The notes below the pieces were generated by a model. The model had not been told where the DNA came from. It did not search any database and saw only the letters and a list, made by a program, of their open reading frames with translations. The position numbers were made by a program, and so were the translations under genes. 12,137 nt of DNA, from contig CP070753.1 of assembly GCA_020348765.1 (NCBI GenBank), positions 234,685-246,821 of the forward strand. Direction: 5' to 3'. Source of the DNA: Burkholderiales bacterium. GTDB lineage: Bacteria > Pseudomonadota > Gammaproteobacteria > Burkholderiales > Burkholderiaceae_E. Shown here piece after piece: positions 1 through 5,742 of this stretch (within the stretch, counting starts at the first letter, position 1; every line of letters begins with the position of its first letter).

Positions 1-2
1 CC

Positions 3-59
3 GGGCAGTCCGGCACCGAGGCGCCGCAGGCGGCAGCGGCAGGTGGCGCCGGAGACTGA
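3..59 (+). CDS. possible C-terminal end of a rightward gene (partial)
   Basis: From base 3 to a TGA at 57-59 one plus-strand frame is open and encodes a short Ala/Gly/Pro/Gln-rich tail ending in GGAGD. Such tails are common at the ends of GC-rich bacterial proteins, and a gene converging on the E1 beta gene would fit. Only 18 codons are visible and there is no domain, so this could be chance. The TGA lies in the first degenerate unit of the 14-bp repeat. Confidence 0.22.
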   Translation, partial: GQSGTEAPQAAAAGGAGD

Positions 60-149
60 GCCCCGCAGACCGAGCGCCACAGACCGAGCGCCACAGACCG
101 AGCGCCACAGACCGAGTGCCACAGACCGAGTGCCGGAGGCTGAGCGCCC
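52..149. repeat. 14-bp tandem repeat (minisatellite)
   Basis: The unit CAGACCGAGCGCCA occurs three times exactly (66-79, 80-93, 94-107). It then appears as two copies with a C-to-T change (108-121 and 122-135, the latter ending in G). Degenerate units flank the array at 52-65 and 136-149. The period is not a multiple of three, so the array is unlikely to encode a protein repeat. It lies about 80 bases beyond the stop of the leftward E1 beta gene. There are no spacers, so it is not a CRISPR array. Replication slippage is the likely origin. Confidence 0.9.
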
Positions 150-228
150 GCGCCGATCGCCTGCCCCCTTGCGGGCTCCCACCCCCGCCGGCGCGGCGCG
201 GCCGCAGACGGGCCCGCGCCCCCGGATC

Positions 229-1209
229 TCAGCCCTGGACCAGTGCGCGCGCGCGCGCCACGATCTGCTCGGGTGCGATTCGGGCCTGCGCCTCGAGCGC
301 CGGCGAGTAGCCCACGGGCACGCGTGGCCCGCCCAGCCGTGCCAGTGCGAGCGGCGCACCCTCCGGGCCGCCGAGACCGGACTCGGCCAGCGTGGCCACG
401 ATCTCGGCACCGAACCCGGCCACCTGCACCGACTCGTGCACGACCAGCACGCGCCCGGTGCGACGCGCCGAGTCGAGCACGGTGTGCCGGTCCCACGGCC
501 ACAGGGTGCGCAGATCGATCACCTCGGCCTCGATGCCCTGCTGCGCCAACAGCCCGGCCGCCTCGAGCGACCAGTGCAGCGCCTTGCTCCAGGTGACGAT
601 GCTCAGGTCGCCCCCGGCGCGCGCGATGCGCGCGCGACCGAGCTCGGCCGTGCCGCCGGCATCGACCTCGGCTTCGACGCCCCAAAGCTCCTTGTGCTCG
701 AAGTAGGCGACCGGATCGCCGCTGCGGATCGCGGCCCGCAGCAGGTCATGGTTGTCCTGCGGCGTCGCCGGTGCGACCACGACCAGCCCCGGCACGTGTG
801 CGAACCAGCTCTCGAGCGACTGCGAGTGCTGCGCGGCCGACGCGCTCCAGATCCCGATCGGCATCCGGATCACGGCCGGAATCCGCCCCTGGCCGCCGAA
901 CATGAACCGGTTCTTGGCCGCCTGGTTGACGATCTCGTCCATCGCGCACAGCGCGAAGTCGATGACCCGCAGCTCGACCACCGGCTTCAGCCCGGTCAGC
1001 GCCATGCCGACCGCCGCGCCGACGATGGTCGCCTCCGAGATCGGTGTATCGATCACGCGCTCGGGCCCGAAGGTCTCGATCAGGCCGCGGTACTGGCCGA
1101 AGATGCCGCCGCGACCGAGGTCCTCGCCGATCGCGACCACGGTCGGATCGGCGCTCATCGCGGCAGCGAGCCCGGCGGCGGCCGCGCCCGCGTAGGACAT
1201 CACTGCCAT
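229..1209 (-). CDS. TPP-dependent 2-oxoacid/acetoin dehydrogenase E1 component, beta subunit
   Basis: Beta subunit of a heterotetrameric E1, which with the alpha subunit decarboxylates a 2-oxoacid (or cleaves acetoin) on thiamine diphosphate and passes the acyl group to a lipoyl E2. The protein is about 326 residues, the usual length. It carries typical transketolase-like central and C-terminal features: an early IGEDLGRGGIFGQYRGL segment, DTPISEATIVGAAVGMA, the FMFGGQ region, VVVAPATPQDNHDLLRAAI and DLRTLWPWD. The start chosen (1209) gives MAVMSYAG; a second ATG at 1200 is equally possible and shares a base with the alpha stop as TGATG. An upstream in-frame start at 1263 would add residues that belong to the alpha reading region. 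No E2 or E3 gene follows, so the true substrate is open. A run of GC dinucleotides lies near the 3' end. Confidence 0.9.
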   Translation of the reverse strand: MAVMSYAGAAAAGLAAAMSADPTVVAIGEDLGRGGIFGQYRGLIETFGPERVIDTPISEATIVGAAVGMALTGLKPVVELRVIDFALCAMDEIVNQAAKNRFMFGGQGRIPAVIRMPIGIWSASAAQHSQSLESWFAHVPGLVVVAPATPQDNHDLLRAAIRSGDPVAYFEHKELWGVEAEVDAGGTAELGRARIARAGGDLSIVTWSKALHWSLEAAGLLAQQGIEAEVIDLRTLWPWDRHTVLDSARRTGRVLVVHESVQVAGFGAEIVATLAESGLGGPEGAPLALARLGGPRVPVGYSPALEAQARIAPEQIVARARALVQG

Positions 1210-2219
1210 CGGTCGGCCCCGGTGTCCTGGACCTCGGTGAACGCGGCATCGGTCAGCGGCCACGGTGCAGCCTTGGCCGATTCCAGCGCGCCGGCGACCT
1301 CGTCGCGCGCGGCCTGCATGATCGCGCCGATCCGGTCCTGGGCCACGCCGCGGGCACGCAGCCGCTCCGAGGCCAGCAGCACCGGATCGCGTTCGAGCGC
1401 GGCAGCGAGTTCGTCCGGGTCGCGGTACGCAGCCGGATCGACCGAGACATGGCCCTTGATCCGGTAGGTGCGCGCGTGCAGCAGTCGCGGTCCCCTGCCG
1501 GCGCGCACGTCGGCGAGCAGCGCGCCGGCGGCCGTGTACACGGCCTCGATGTCATTGCCGTCGACCGCGGTCGCTTCGACGCCGAAGCCGCGCGCCCTCG
1601 CCGCAGCGCCCTCGCCGGCGGACATGGCGCCGGTCCGGGTGGTGGCCGACCACTGGTTGTCCTCGCACACGAACAGCACCGGCAGCGAGAATGCGGCGGC
1701 CCAGTTCAGGCCCTCTGCGAACGGCCCGCGGTTGATCGCGCCGTCACCGAAGAAACTGACCGCGATCGCGTCGCGACCCTGGATGCGCATCGACTGGGCC
1801 GCGCCGACCGCGATCGGGATGCCGGCGGCCACCACGCCATTCGCCCCCAGCATGCCGACCGAGAAGTCCGCGATGTGCATCGAGCCGCCGCGCCCGCCGC
1901 AATAGCCCGAGGCCTTGCCGAACAGCTCGTGCATCATGCGCTCGAGGCTCGCGCCCTTGGCGATCGTGTGCCCGTGGCCACGATGTGTCGACGTCAGATA
2001 GTCTTCAGTGTGCAAGTGAGCGCACACACCGGTGGCGACCGCTTCCGGCCCGGTCGACAGGTGCAGCGGGCCGCGCACATGCGCGGAGCCGGCGGCCTGC
2101 TGACCGAAGGCCGCGACGCCGCCCTTGCTCGCCTCCTCGGCCGCGTCCTCGAAGGCGCGGATCCGGCACATCGTGCGGAACAGCTCGAGCAGGGTCGATT
2201 CTGGGACGGAGGGCTGCAT
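1200..2219 (-). CDS. TPP-dependent 2-oxoacid/acetoin dehydrogenase E1 component, alpha subunit
   Basis: Alpha subunit of the E1, 339 residues, binding thiamine diphosphate. The TPP motif begins GDGAINRGPF at residues 158-167 and closes with CEDNQW (Asn188), about 30 residues later, as in the family. THRGHGH (78-84), GGRGGSMHIAD (108-118) and GANGVVAAGIPIAVGAA (125-141) are also typical. TYRIKGHVSVDPAAYR (251-266) matches the conserved loop near the active site. Relative to pyruvate dehydrogenase alpha it has a longer N-terminal stretch (SKGGVAAFGQ, then HVRGPLHLSTGPEA), seen in a subgroup of E1 alpha proteins. The ATG at 2219 was chosen because homology starts just after it; the open frame extends upstream antisense to other sequence without family character. 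The stop overlaps the beta start, so the pair is translationally coupled. It lies 77 bases downstream of acr3 on the same strand. Confidence 0.92.
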   Translation of the reverse strand: MQPSVPESTLLELFRTMCRIRAFEDAAEEASKGGVAAFGQQAAGSAHVRGPLHLSTGPEAVATGVCAHLHTEDYLTSTHRGHGHTIAKGASLERMMHELFGKASGYCGGRGGSMHIADFSVGMLGANGVVAAGIPIAVGAAQSMRIQGRDAIAVSFFGDGAINRGPFAEGLNWAAAFSLPVLFVCEDNQWSATTRTGAMSAGEGAAARARGFGVEATAVDGNDIEAVYTAAGALLADVRAGRGPRLLHARTYRIKGHVSVDPAAYRDPDELAAALERDPVLLASERLRARGVAQDRIGAIMQAARDEVAGALESAKAAPWPLTDAAFTEVQDTGADRWQ

Positions 2220-2251
2220 CGGGACCGCCGGTTCTTCGCGAGGCTGCGGGA

Positions 2252-2257
2252 ATGCTA
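2252..2257 (-). promoter_or_regulatory. possible extended -10 element before the E1 alpha gene
   Basis: Read on the minus strand, TGC precedes TAGCAT, an extended -10-like arrangement (TG-n-TAnnnT) in an otherwise G/C-rich gap. Initiation there would give a leader of about 25 bases before the E1 alpha ATG. No convincing -35 hexamer is visible, as the expected place is inside a hairpin. It would let the E1 genes be expressed separately from the ars operon. Confidence 0.25.
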
Positions 2258-2263
2258 GCAGAC

Positions 2264-2282
2264 GGGGCCGCGCGCCGGCCCC
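2264..2282 (-). terminator. hairpin between acr3 and the E1 alpha gene
   Basis: A perfect 6-bp stem (GGGGCC pairing with GGCCCC) around a 7-base G/C loop lies 15 bases past the acr3 stop. On the minus strand no run of T follows, so it is not a canonical intrinsic terminator. It could weaken read-through from the ars operon or protect the 3' end. Confidence 0.3.
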
Positions 2283-2296
2283 GACGCGGACCGGCC

Positions 2297-3373
2297 TCAG
2301 GCGAGCGCCGGCGCCTCGTACCAGCGCCGGGTGCGTAGCACCAGCCGCACCAGCAGCAGCATCACCGGCACTTCGATCAGGACGCCGACCACGGTCGCCA
2401 GTGCCGCGCCCGACTCGAACCCGTACAGCGCGATGGCCGTTGCCACTGCCAGCTCGAAGAAATTGGACGCACCGATCAGCGATGACGGCCCGGCCGCGCA
2501 GTGCGCGACCCCCAGACGCCGGTTGAGCCAGTAGGCCAGCCCCCAGGTGCCGAACACCTGCACCAGGATAGGGACCGCCAGCAGCGCGATCACCACCGGC
2601 TGGCGCAGCAGCTGATCGCCCTGGAAGCCGAACAGCAGCACCAGCGTCGCCAGCAACGCCCCCAGCGACCACGGTCCGATCGCCGCGAGCGCGCGCTCGA
2701 AGGTCGCCTGGCCGCGCGCCCGCAGCGCGCGCCGCAGCAGCTGCGCGATCGCCAGCGGCACGACGATGTAGAGCACGACCGAGATCAGCAGCGTGTCCCA
2801 GGGCACCGTGATCGAAGACACGCCCAACAGCAAGGCCACGATCGGCGCGAAGGCGAACACCATCACCGTGTCATTGAGCGCGACCTGCGACAGCGTGAAG
2901 TTCGGCTCGCCGTCGGACAGGTTGCTCCAGACGAACACCATCGCGGTGCAAGGCGCCGCCCCGAGCAGGATCAGGCCGGCGATGTAGCTGTCGATCTGCG
3001 ACGCCGGAAGCCACGGCACGAACAGGTGCCGCAGAAACAGCCAGCCGAGCACGGCCATGAAGAACGGCTTGAACAGCCAGTTCACGGTCAGGGTCACGCC
3101 GATCGCGCGCGCATGCAGCCCGACCTCGTGCAGGCGCCCGAAGTCGATCTTCATCAGCATCGGGATGATCATCACCCAGATCAGGATGCCGACCGGCAGG
3201 TTGACCTGCGCGATCTCGAGCCCGGCGATGGTGCGGAACGATTCCGGAAGCCACTGGCCCAGCGCGATGCCCGCGACGATGCAAAGCGCGACCCAGAGGC
3301 TCAGGTAGCGCTCGAACAGGCCGAGCCGCGCGCCGGCGATGCCCGGCGCGACCGCTTCGCCGGGCCCGCTCAC
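2297..3373 (-). CDS. acr3: ACR3-family arsenite efflux permease
   Basis: Inner-membrane arsenite (possibly antimonite) exporter of the ACR3/BART superfamily, 358 residues with about ten hydrophobic segments. Family hallmarks are present: GILIWVMIIPMLMKIDF (62-78) and LGAAPCTAMVFVWSNL (137-152). The latter contains the conserved Cys142, needed for transport in studied ACR3 proteins. ALNDTVMVFAFAPIVALLLG (165-184) and GASNFFELAVATAIALYGF (301-319) with the conserved Glu307 follow. The GTG at 3373 is the best start: it overlaps the arsC stop as GTGA, and the protein then has normal length. The frame continues upstream to 3643, but that part is antisense-like and not family sequence. No internal defect was seen, so the pump should be functional. 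It is last in arsR-arsC-acr3. Confidence 0.95.
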   Translation of the reverse strand: MSGPGEAVAPGIAGARLGLFERYLSLWVALCIVAGIALGQWLPESFRTIAGLEIAQVNLPVGILIWVMIIPMLMKIDFGRLHEVGLHARAIGVTLTVNWLFKPFFMAVLGWLFLRHLFVPWLPASQIDSYIAGLILLGAAPCTAMVFVWSNLSDGEPNFTLSQVALNDTVMVFAFAPIVALLLGVSSITVPWDTLLISVVLYIVVPLAIAQLLRRALRARGQATFERALAAIGPWSLGALLATLVLLFGFQGDQLLRQPVVIALLAVPILVQVFGTWGLAYWLNRRLGVAHCAAGPSSLIGASNFFELAVATAIALYGFESGAALATVVGVLIEVPVMLLLVRLVLRTRRWYEAPALA

Positions 3374-3678
3374 GTGGCCAGCGCCGCCGTGCCAGGAAGC
3401 GCGTCCGGGCTCTGACGGCCGATGTCGACAAGACGACGCTGCAGCGACAGTCGATCGCGCTGCGCCAGCGGCAGCGAGGCGAACAGCCCGATTCGGTGTC
3501 GCTGCAACGGCTCGATCGCGAACCGATCGACGCTGCCCTGCGGGCGGCCGCCGGCGCTGAGTGCACGAAACCGCCGCCCGGACACGGCCGCAGCCTTCAG
3601 GATCGACTCGGCAATGATCGAGCGCGCCGAGTTTCCGGTGCACGGGAACAATACGTTCAGCGGCTGTTCGGTACTCAT
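3370..3678 (-). pseudogene. arsC: arsenate reductase (LMW phosphatase type) with large in-frame internal deletion
   Basis: The 102-residue product starts like a low-molecular-weight phosphatase-type arsenate reductase, which reduces arsenate to arsenite for export. The P-loop C-x5-R is intact at Cys13-TGNSA-Arg19, then SAGGRPQGSVDRFAIEPLQRH (41-61), corresponding to the family's SAG-x-P-x-G-x-V region. From residue 62 the sequence matches what I recall as the far C-terminus of the ~165-residue form: RIGLFASLPLAQRDRLSLQRRLVDIGR. The middle, which normally holds the SKSWDEF stretch, the VFTVCD segment with the redox cysteines and the catalytic Asp, is missing, roughly 60-70 residues. The only cysteine is Cys13. 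The product is probably not an active reductase. The ATG at 3678 lies 36 bases past arsR, and the TGA overlaps the acr3 GTG. If the recalled family C-terminus is wrong, this would instead be a C-terminally aberrant ArsC. Confidence 0.8.
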
Positions 3679-3714
3679 CCGGATCAGGTCCCCATGGCAG
3701 GTCTGGCGGCCGGC

Positions 3715-4059
3715 TCAGCTGCAGTCAGCGAGTGCTCGCTTGCGTGCTCCGGTCCTTGCAGGAACGCATTCCTGCCTGCCCTGACAGCAATCGTCGAGCA
3801 GGTAGCCGAGCAGGGCGTTCATCGCATGCAGGTCGGGCGCATAGAAGACATGGCGCCCCGCCTGACGCGGCCGGATCAGTCCGGCCCGGGTCAGTTCCTT
3901 CAGGTGGAACGACAGCGTGTTGTTGGCGATGCCCAGCTCTGACGCGATCTCACCGGCCGCGAGGCCGTCCGGGGCATGCCTGACCAGCAGCCGGAATACC
4001 GACAGCCGCTTGGCCTGGGCCAGCGCCGCCAGGGCGTCGACCGCAGTATTCATATCCAT
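3715..4059 (-). CDS. arsR: ArsR-family arsenite-responsive repressor (AfArsR-like)
   Basis: Winged-helix repressor of 114 residues, expected to bind the ars promoter as a dimer and release it on binding As(III) or Sb(III). The ArsR/SmtB DNA-binding helix reads AAGEIASELGIANNTLSFHLKELTRAGLI (34-62), followed by the wing RPRQAGRHVFYAPD (63-76). The metal site of classical E. coli ArsR in the recognition helix (ELCVC) is absent. Instead the C-terminus carries Cys91-Cys92 and Cys98, the same CC-x5-C spacing reported for Acidithiobacillus ferrooxidans ArsR (Cys95, Cys96, Cys102); Cys113 is extra. ATG codons at 4059 and 4053 are both possible; a GGAA lies just before the first. The long upstream open frame is antisense to the transporter gene and not coding. 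First gene of arsR-arsC-acr3, divergent from the MFS gene. Confidence 0.93.
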   Translation of the reverse strand: MDMNTAVDALAALAQAKRLSVFRLLVRHAPDGLAAGEIASELGIANNTLSFHLKELTRAGLIRPRQAGRHVFYAPDLHAMNALLGYLLDDCCQGRQECVPARTGARKRALADCS

Positions 4060-4060
4060 A

Positions 4061-4081
4061 ATTCCAGAATATTTGAAATAT
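4061..4081. promoter_or_regulatory. AT-rich dyad symmetry before arsR, candidate ArsR operator/promoter
   Basis: Two inverted repeats abut directly upstream of arsR in an otherwise very GC-rich segment: ATTC-CA-GAAT (4061-4070) and ATATTT-G-AAATAT (4069-4081), the latter with perfect 6-base arms. ArsR-family repressors bind AT-rich dyads overlapping the promoter. On the minus strand TATTCT lies 17 bases after TTGCGC, a weak -10/-35 pair. Initiation there would give a very short leader. The site is also within 140 bases of the divergent transporter start. The assignment as operator is inferred from position and symmetry. Confidence 0.6.
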
Positions 4082-4197
4082 CCTCCCCGCGCAAGCGCCC
4101 CGGCATGCCCCCGACACGTGCCCACCGCATGCGATGATCGCCGCAGGCCCAAACTCGCGCACGGCTCGTGGCTCGTGCGGGTAGCGGGCAGCGCGCA

Positions 4198-5475
4198 ATG
4201 GACCCAAACGAACCGCACACAGCGGATCCGCAGTCTGCCGATCCGCGCGCAAAACCACCGCACGCCACCGATGCCGGCCGCTCGGGCCGGCGCCTGCCGC
4301 CCTCGGTCTGGGCGCTGGGCCTGACCTCGCTGTTCATGGACGTCTCGTCCGAGCTGGTGCACGCGCTGCTGCCGCTGTACCTGGCCACGGTGCTCGGCGC
4401 GAGCATGCTCGCGATCGGCATCATCGAAGGCATCGCCGAGGCGACCGCGCAGCTGACCAAGCCGGTCTCCGGCTGGCTCAGCGACCGGCTGCGCCGGCGC
4501 AAGCCGCTGGCCGTGGCCGGCTACGGCCTGGCCGCGATCGTCAAGCCGGTATTTCCGCTCGCGACCAGCGTCGGCTGGGTGTTCGCGGCACGGTTCGTCG
4601 ATCGCATCGGCAAGGGCATTCGCGGCGCGCCGCGCGATGCGCTGATCGCCGATCTGGTGCCGGCGGGGCAGCGCGGCGCGGCCTACGGATTGCGCCAGTC
4701 GCTCGATTCGGTGGGCGCATTCGTCGGACCGCTGGCCGCGATCGGCCTGATGGTCGCGATGGCCGACGACATCCGCGCCGCACTCTGGTTCGCGGTCGCG
4801 CCGGCGCTCGTCGCGCTGGCCGTGCTCGTGTTCGGCGTGCGCGAGCCGGCGCCGCGCGTCGAGTCGAGCGCACCGCGAGCGCCGGTGGGCCTCGCCGAGC
4901 TGCGTGCACTGCCCGGGCGCCTGTGGCTGGTGGTCGGTCTCGGCGCGGTGCTGACGCTGGCGCGCTTTTCCGAGGCGTTCCTGATCCTGCGCGCGGTCGA
5001 CGTCGGGCTCGCGCTCGCCTGGGCGCCGGCCGTGATGGTGGTGATGAACCTGGTGTACGCGGCGCTGTCCTATCCGGCCGGCCTCGTCGCCGATCGGATC
5101 GGAACGCGCATGCTGCTGCTCGCCGGCGTGGCGGCGCTGGTCGGGGCCGACCTGGTGCTCGCGTGGCTGCCCACGGTGGCCGGTGCGTTCGCGGGCACGG
5201 CCCTGTGGGGCATGCACATGGCCCTGACCCAGGGCCTGCTGGCCAAGCTGGTCGCCGACGCGGCGCCCGAGCGCCTGCGCGGCTCCGCCTTCGGCCTGTT
5301 CAATCTCGCCACCGGCGTGGCGCTGCTGGCGGCCAGCGTCGTCGCTGGCGCCTTGTGGCAGGCCGTCGGGCCGAGCGCGACCTTCGTCGCCGGCGCCGCG
5401 TTCGCGGCCGTGGCCGGCCTCGGCATGCTGCTCGGGCCGCTGCGCCCGCGTCACGGCGAGCCGAGCATCAGGTAG
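4198..5475 (+). CDS. major facilitator superfamily transporter, ars-linked
   Basis: Twelve-segment inner-membrane carrier of 425 residues with a hydrophilic N-terminal tail of about 35 residues. The MFS motif A is clear as GWLSDRLRRRKPL (92-104) between segments 2 and 3. A conserved cytoplasmic stretch RFVDRIGKGIRGAPRDALIAD (about 132-152) marks the family, as does SLFMDVSSELVHALLPLYL near the start. Similar carriers often accompany ars genes, so export of an arsenic compound is plausible, but the substrate cannot be read from sequence. It is not evidently ArsJ, as no glyceraldehyde-3-phosphate dehydrogenase gene is adjacent. The ATG at 4198 was preferred over a GTG at 4168. It is divergent from arsR and may share its operator. 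Its last codons run antisense over a patatin-like remnant, but the protein length looks normal. Confidence 0.88.
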   Translation: MDPNEPHTADPQSADPRAKPPHATDAGRSGRRLPPSVWALGLTSLFMDVSSELVHALLPLYLATVLGASMLAIGIIEGIAEATAQLTKPVSGWLSDRLRRRKPLAVAGYGLAAIVKPVFPLATSVGWVFAARFVDRIGKGIRGAPRDALIADLVPAGQRGAAYGLRQSLDSVGAFVGPLAAIGLMVAMADDIRAALWFAVAPALVALAVLVFGVREPAPRVESSAPRAPVGLAELRALPGRLWLVVGLGAVLTLARFSEAFLILRAVDVGLALAWAPAVMVVMNLVYAALSYPAGLVADRIGTRMLLLAGVAALVGADLVLAWLPTVAGAFAGTALWGMHMALTQGLLAKLVADAAPERLRGSAFGLFNLATGVALLAASVVAGALWQAVGPSATFVAGAAFAAVAGLGMLLGPLRPRHGEPSIR

Positions 5476-5580
5476 AGTGCGCGGTTGCGATCGCTTCCGA
5501 GGCTGTGTCCCCAGGCCACGAAGGCCGGACCGAGGAAGGTGTCGGCCGCGATGAACAGGCTCACCGACGGCCTGACACGG
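5451..5580 (-). pseudogene. C-terminal remnant of a patatin-like phospholipase with outer-membrane barrel
   Basis: One minus-strand frame ending in TGA at 5451-5453 encodes about 42 residues that resemble the last strands of the barrel of PlpD/RssA-type patatin-like proteins: RPSVSLFIAADTFLGP, then AFVAWGHSLGSDRNRALYLMLG. The ADT-x-LGP-x-x-x-x-x-G and final aromatic/leucine strand pattern is characteristic. The patatin domain, POTRA-like part and most of the barrel are absent; upstream in this frame the sequence becomes Arg/Gly/Pro-rich repeat sequence. The final residue is Pro rather than the usual Phe. It overlaps the end of the MFS gene by 25 bases on the opposite strand. No start or leader is evident, so this is read as a decayed gene end. 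Confidence 0.55.
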
Positions 5581-5662
5581 GCGTCGTGAGCGCATCCTGC
5601 CCGATTGCTGCCCGGGCCGCCTCGATCGACGCGCCAAGGTACAGCCCGCGACCCAGCGGAGG

Positions 5663-5742
5663 CGGCTGCGCGGCCCCTCGGCTGCGCGGAACCTCGGCTG
5701 CGTGGAACCTCGGCTGCGCGAACCGTCAGCTGCGCGGCCCGC
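5663..5742. repeat. 16-bp tandem repeat (minisatellite)
   Basis: Five consecutive 16-base units with consensus CGGCTGCGCGGAACCT lie at 5663-5678, 5679-5694, 5695-5710, 5711-5726 and 5727-5742. The first and last carry GGCCC in place of GGAAC, the third a C-to-T change, and the fourth and fifth further substitutions. The last unit and a half run into the end of the phosphatidyltransferase gene, whose TGA (5726-5728) falls at the junction of units 4 and 5. The period is not a multiple of three. Confidence 0.88.

Noticed and set aside
52..149. CRISPR array
   Set aside because: Units are 14 bases and contiguous with no spacers, and no cas genes are nearby.
1044..2258. Long plus-strand open frame opposite the E1 alpha gene
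   Set aside because: Arg/Gly/His-rich composition with no domain; it is the complement of a clear E1 alpha gene in GC-rich DNA.
2501..3415. Plus-strand open frame opposite acr3
   Set aside because: Gln/Arg/His-rich shadow with no recognisable motif.
229..3678. Functional link between the E1 genes and arsenic resistance as a new system
   Set aside because: Only same-strand adjacency; a 77-base gap with a hairpin and a possible own promoter separates them, and no shared chemistry is evident.
4198..5475. ArsJ organoarsenical exporter
   Set aside because: ArsJ is normally paired with a glyceraldehyde-3-phosphate dehydrogenase gene, which is absent, and the motifs seen do not distinguish ArsJ.
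4060..5637. 500-residue upstream extension of the arsR frame
   Set aside because: It is antisense to the MFS gene, Arg/Gln/His-rich, and ArsR proteins are about 110 residues; the start at 4059 or 4053 fits.
5663..5742. CRISPR array or REP-type element
   Set aside because: 16-base head-to-tail units without spacers; only the last unit joins a hairpin, unlike a REP palindrome.
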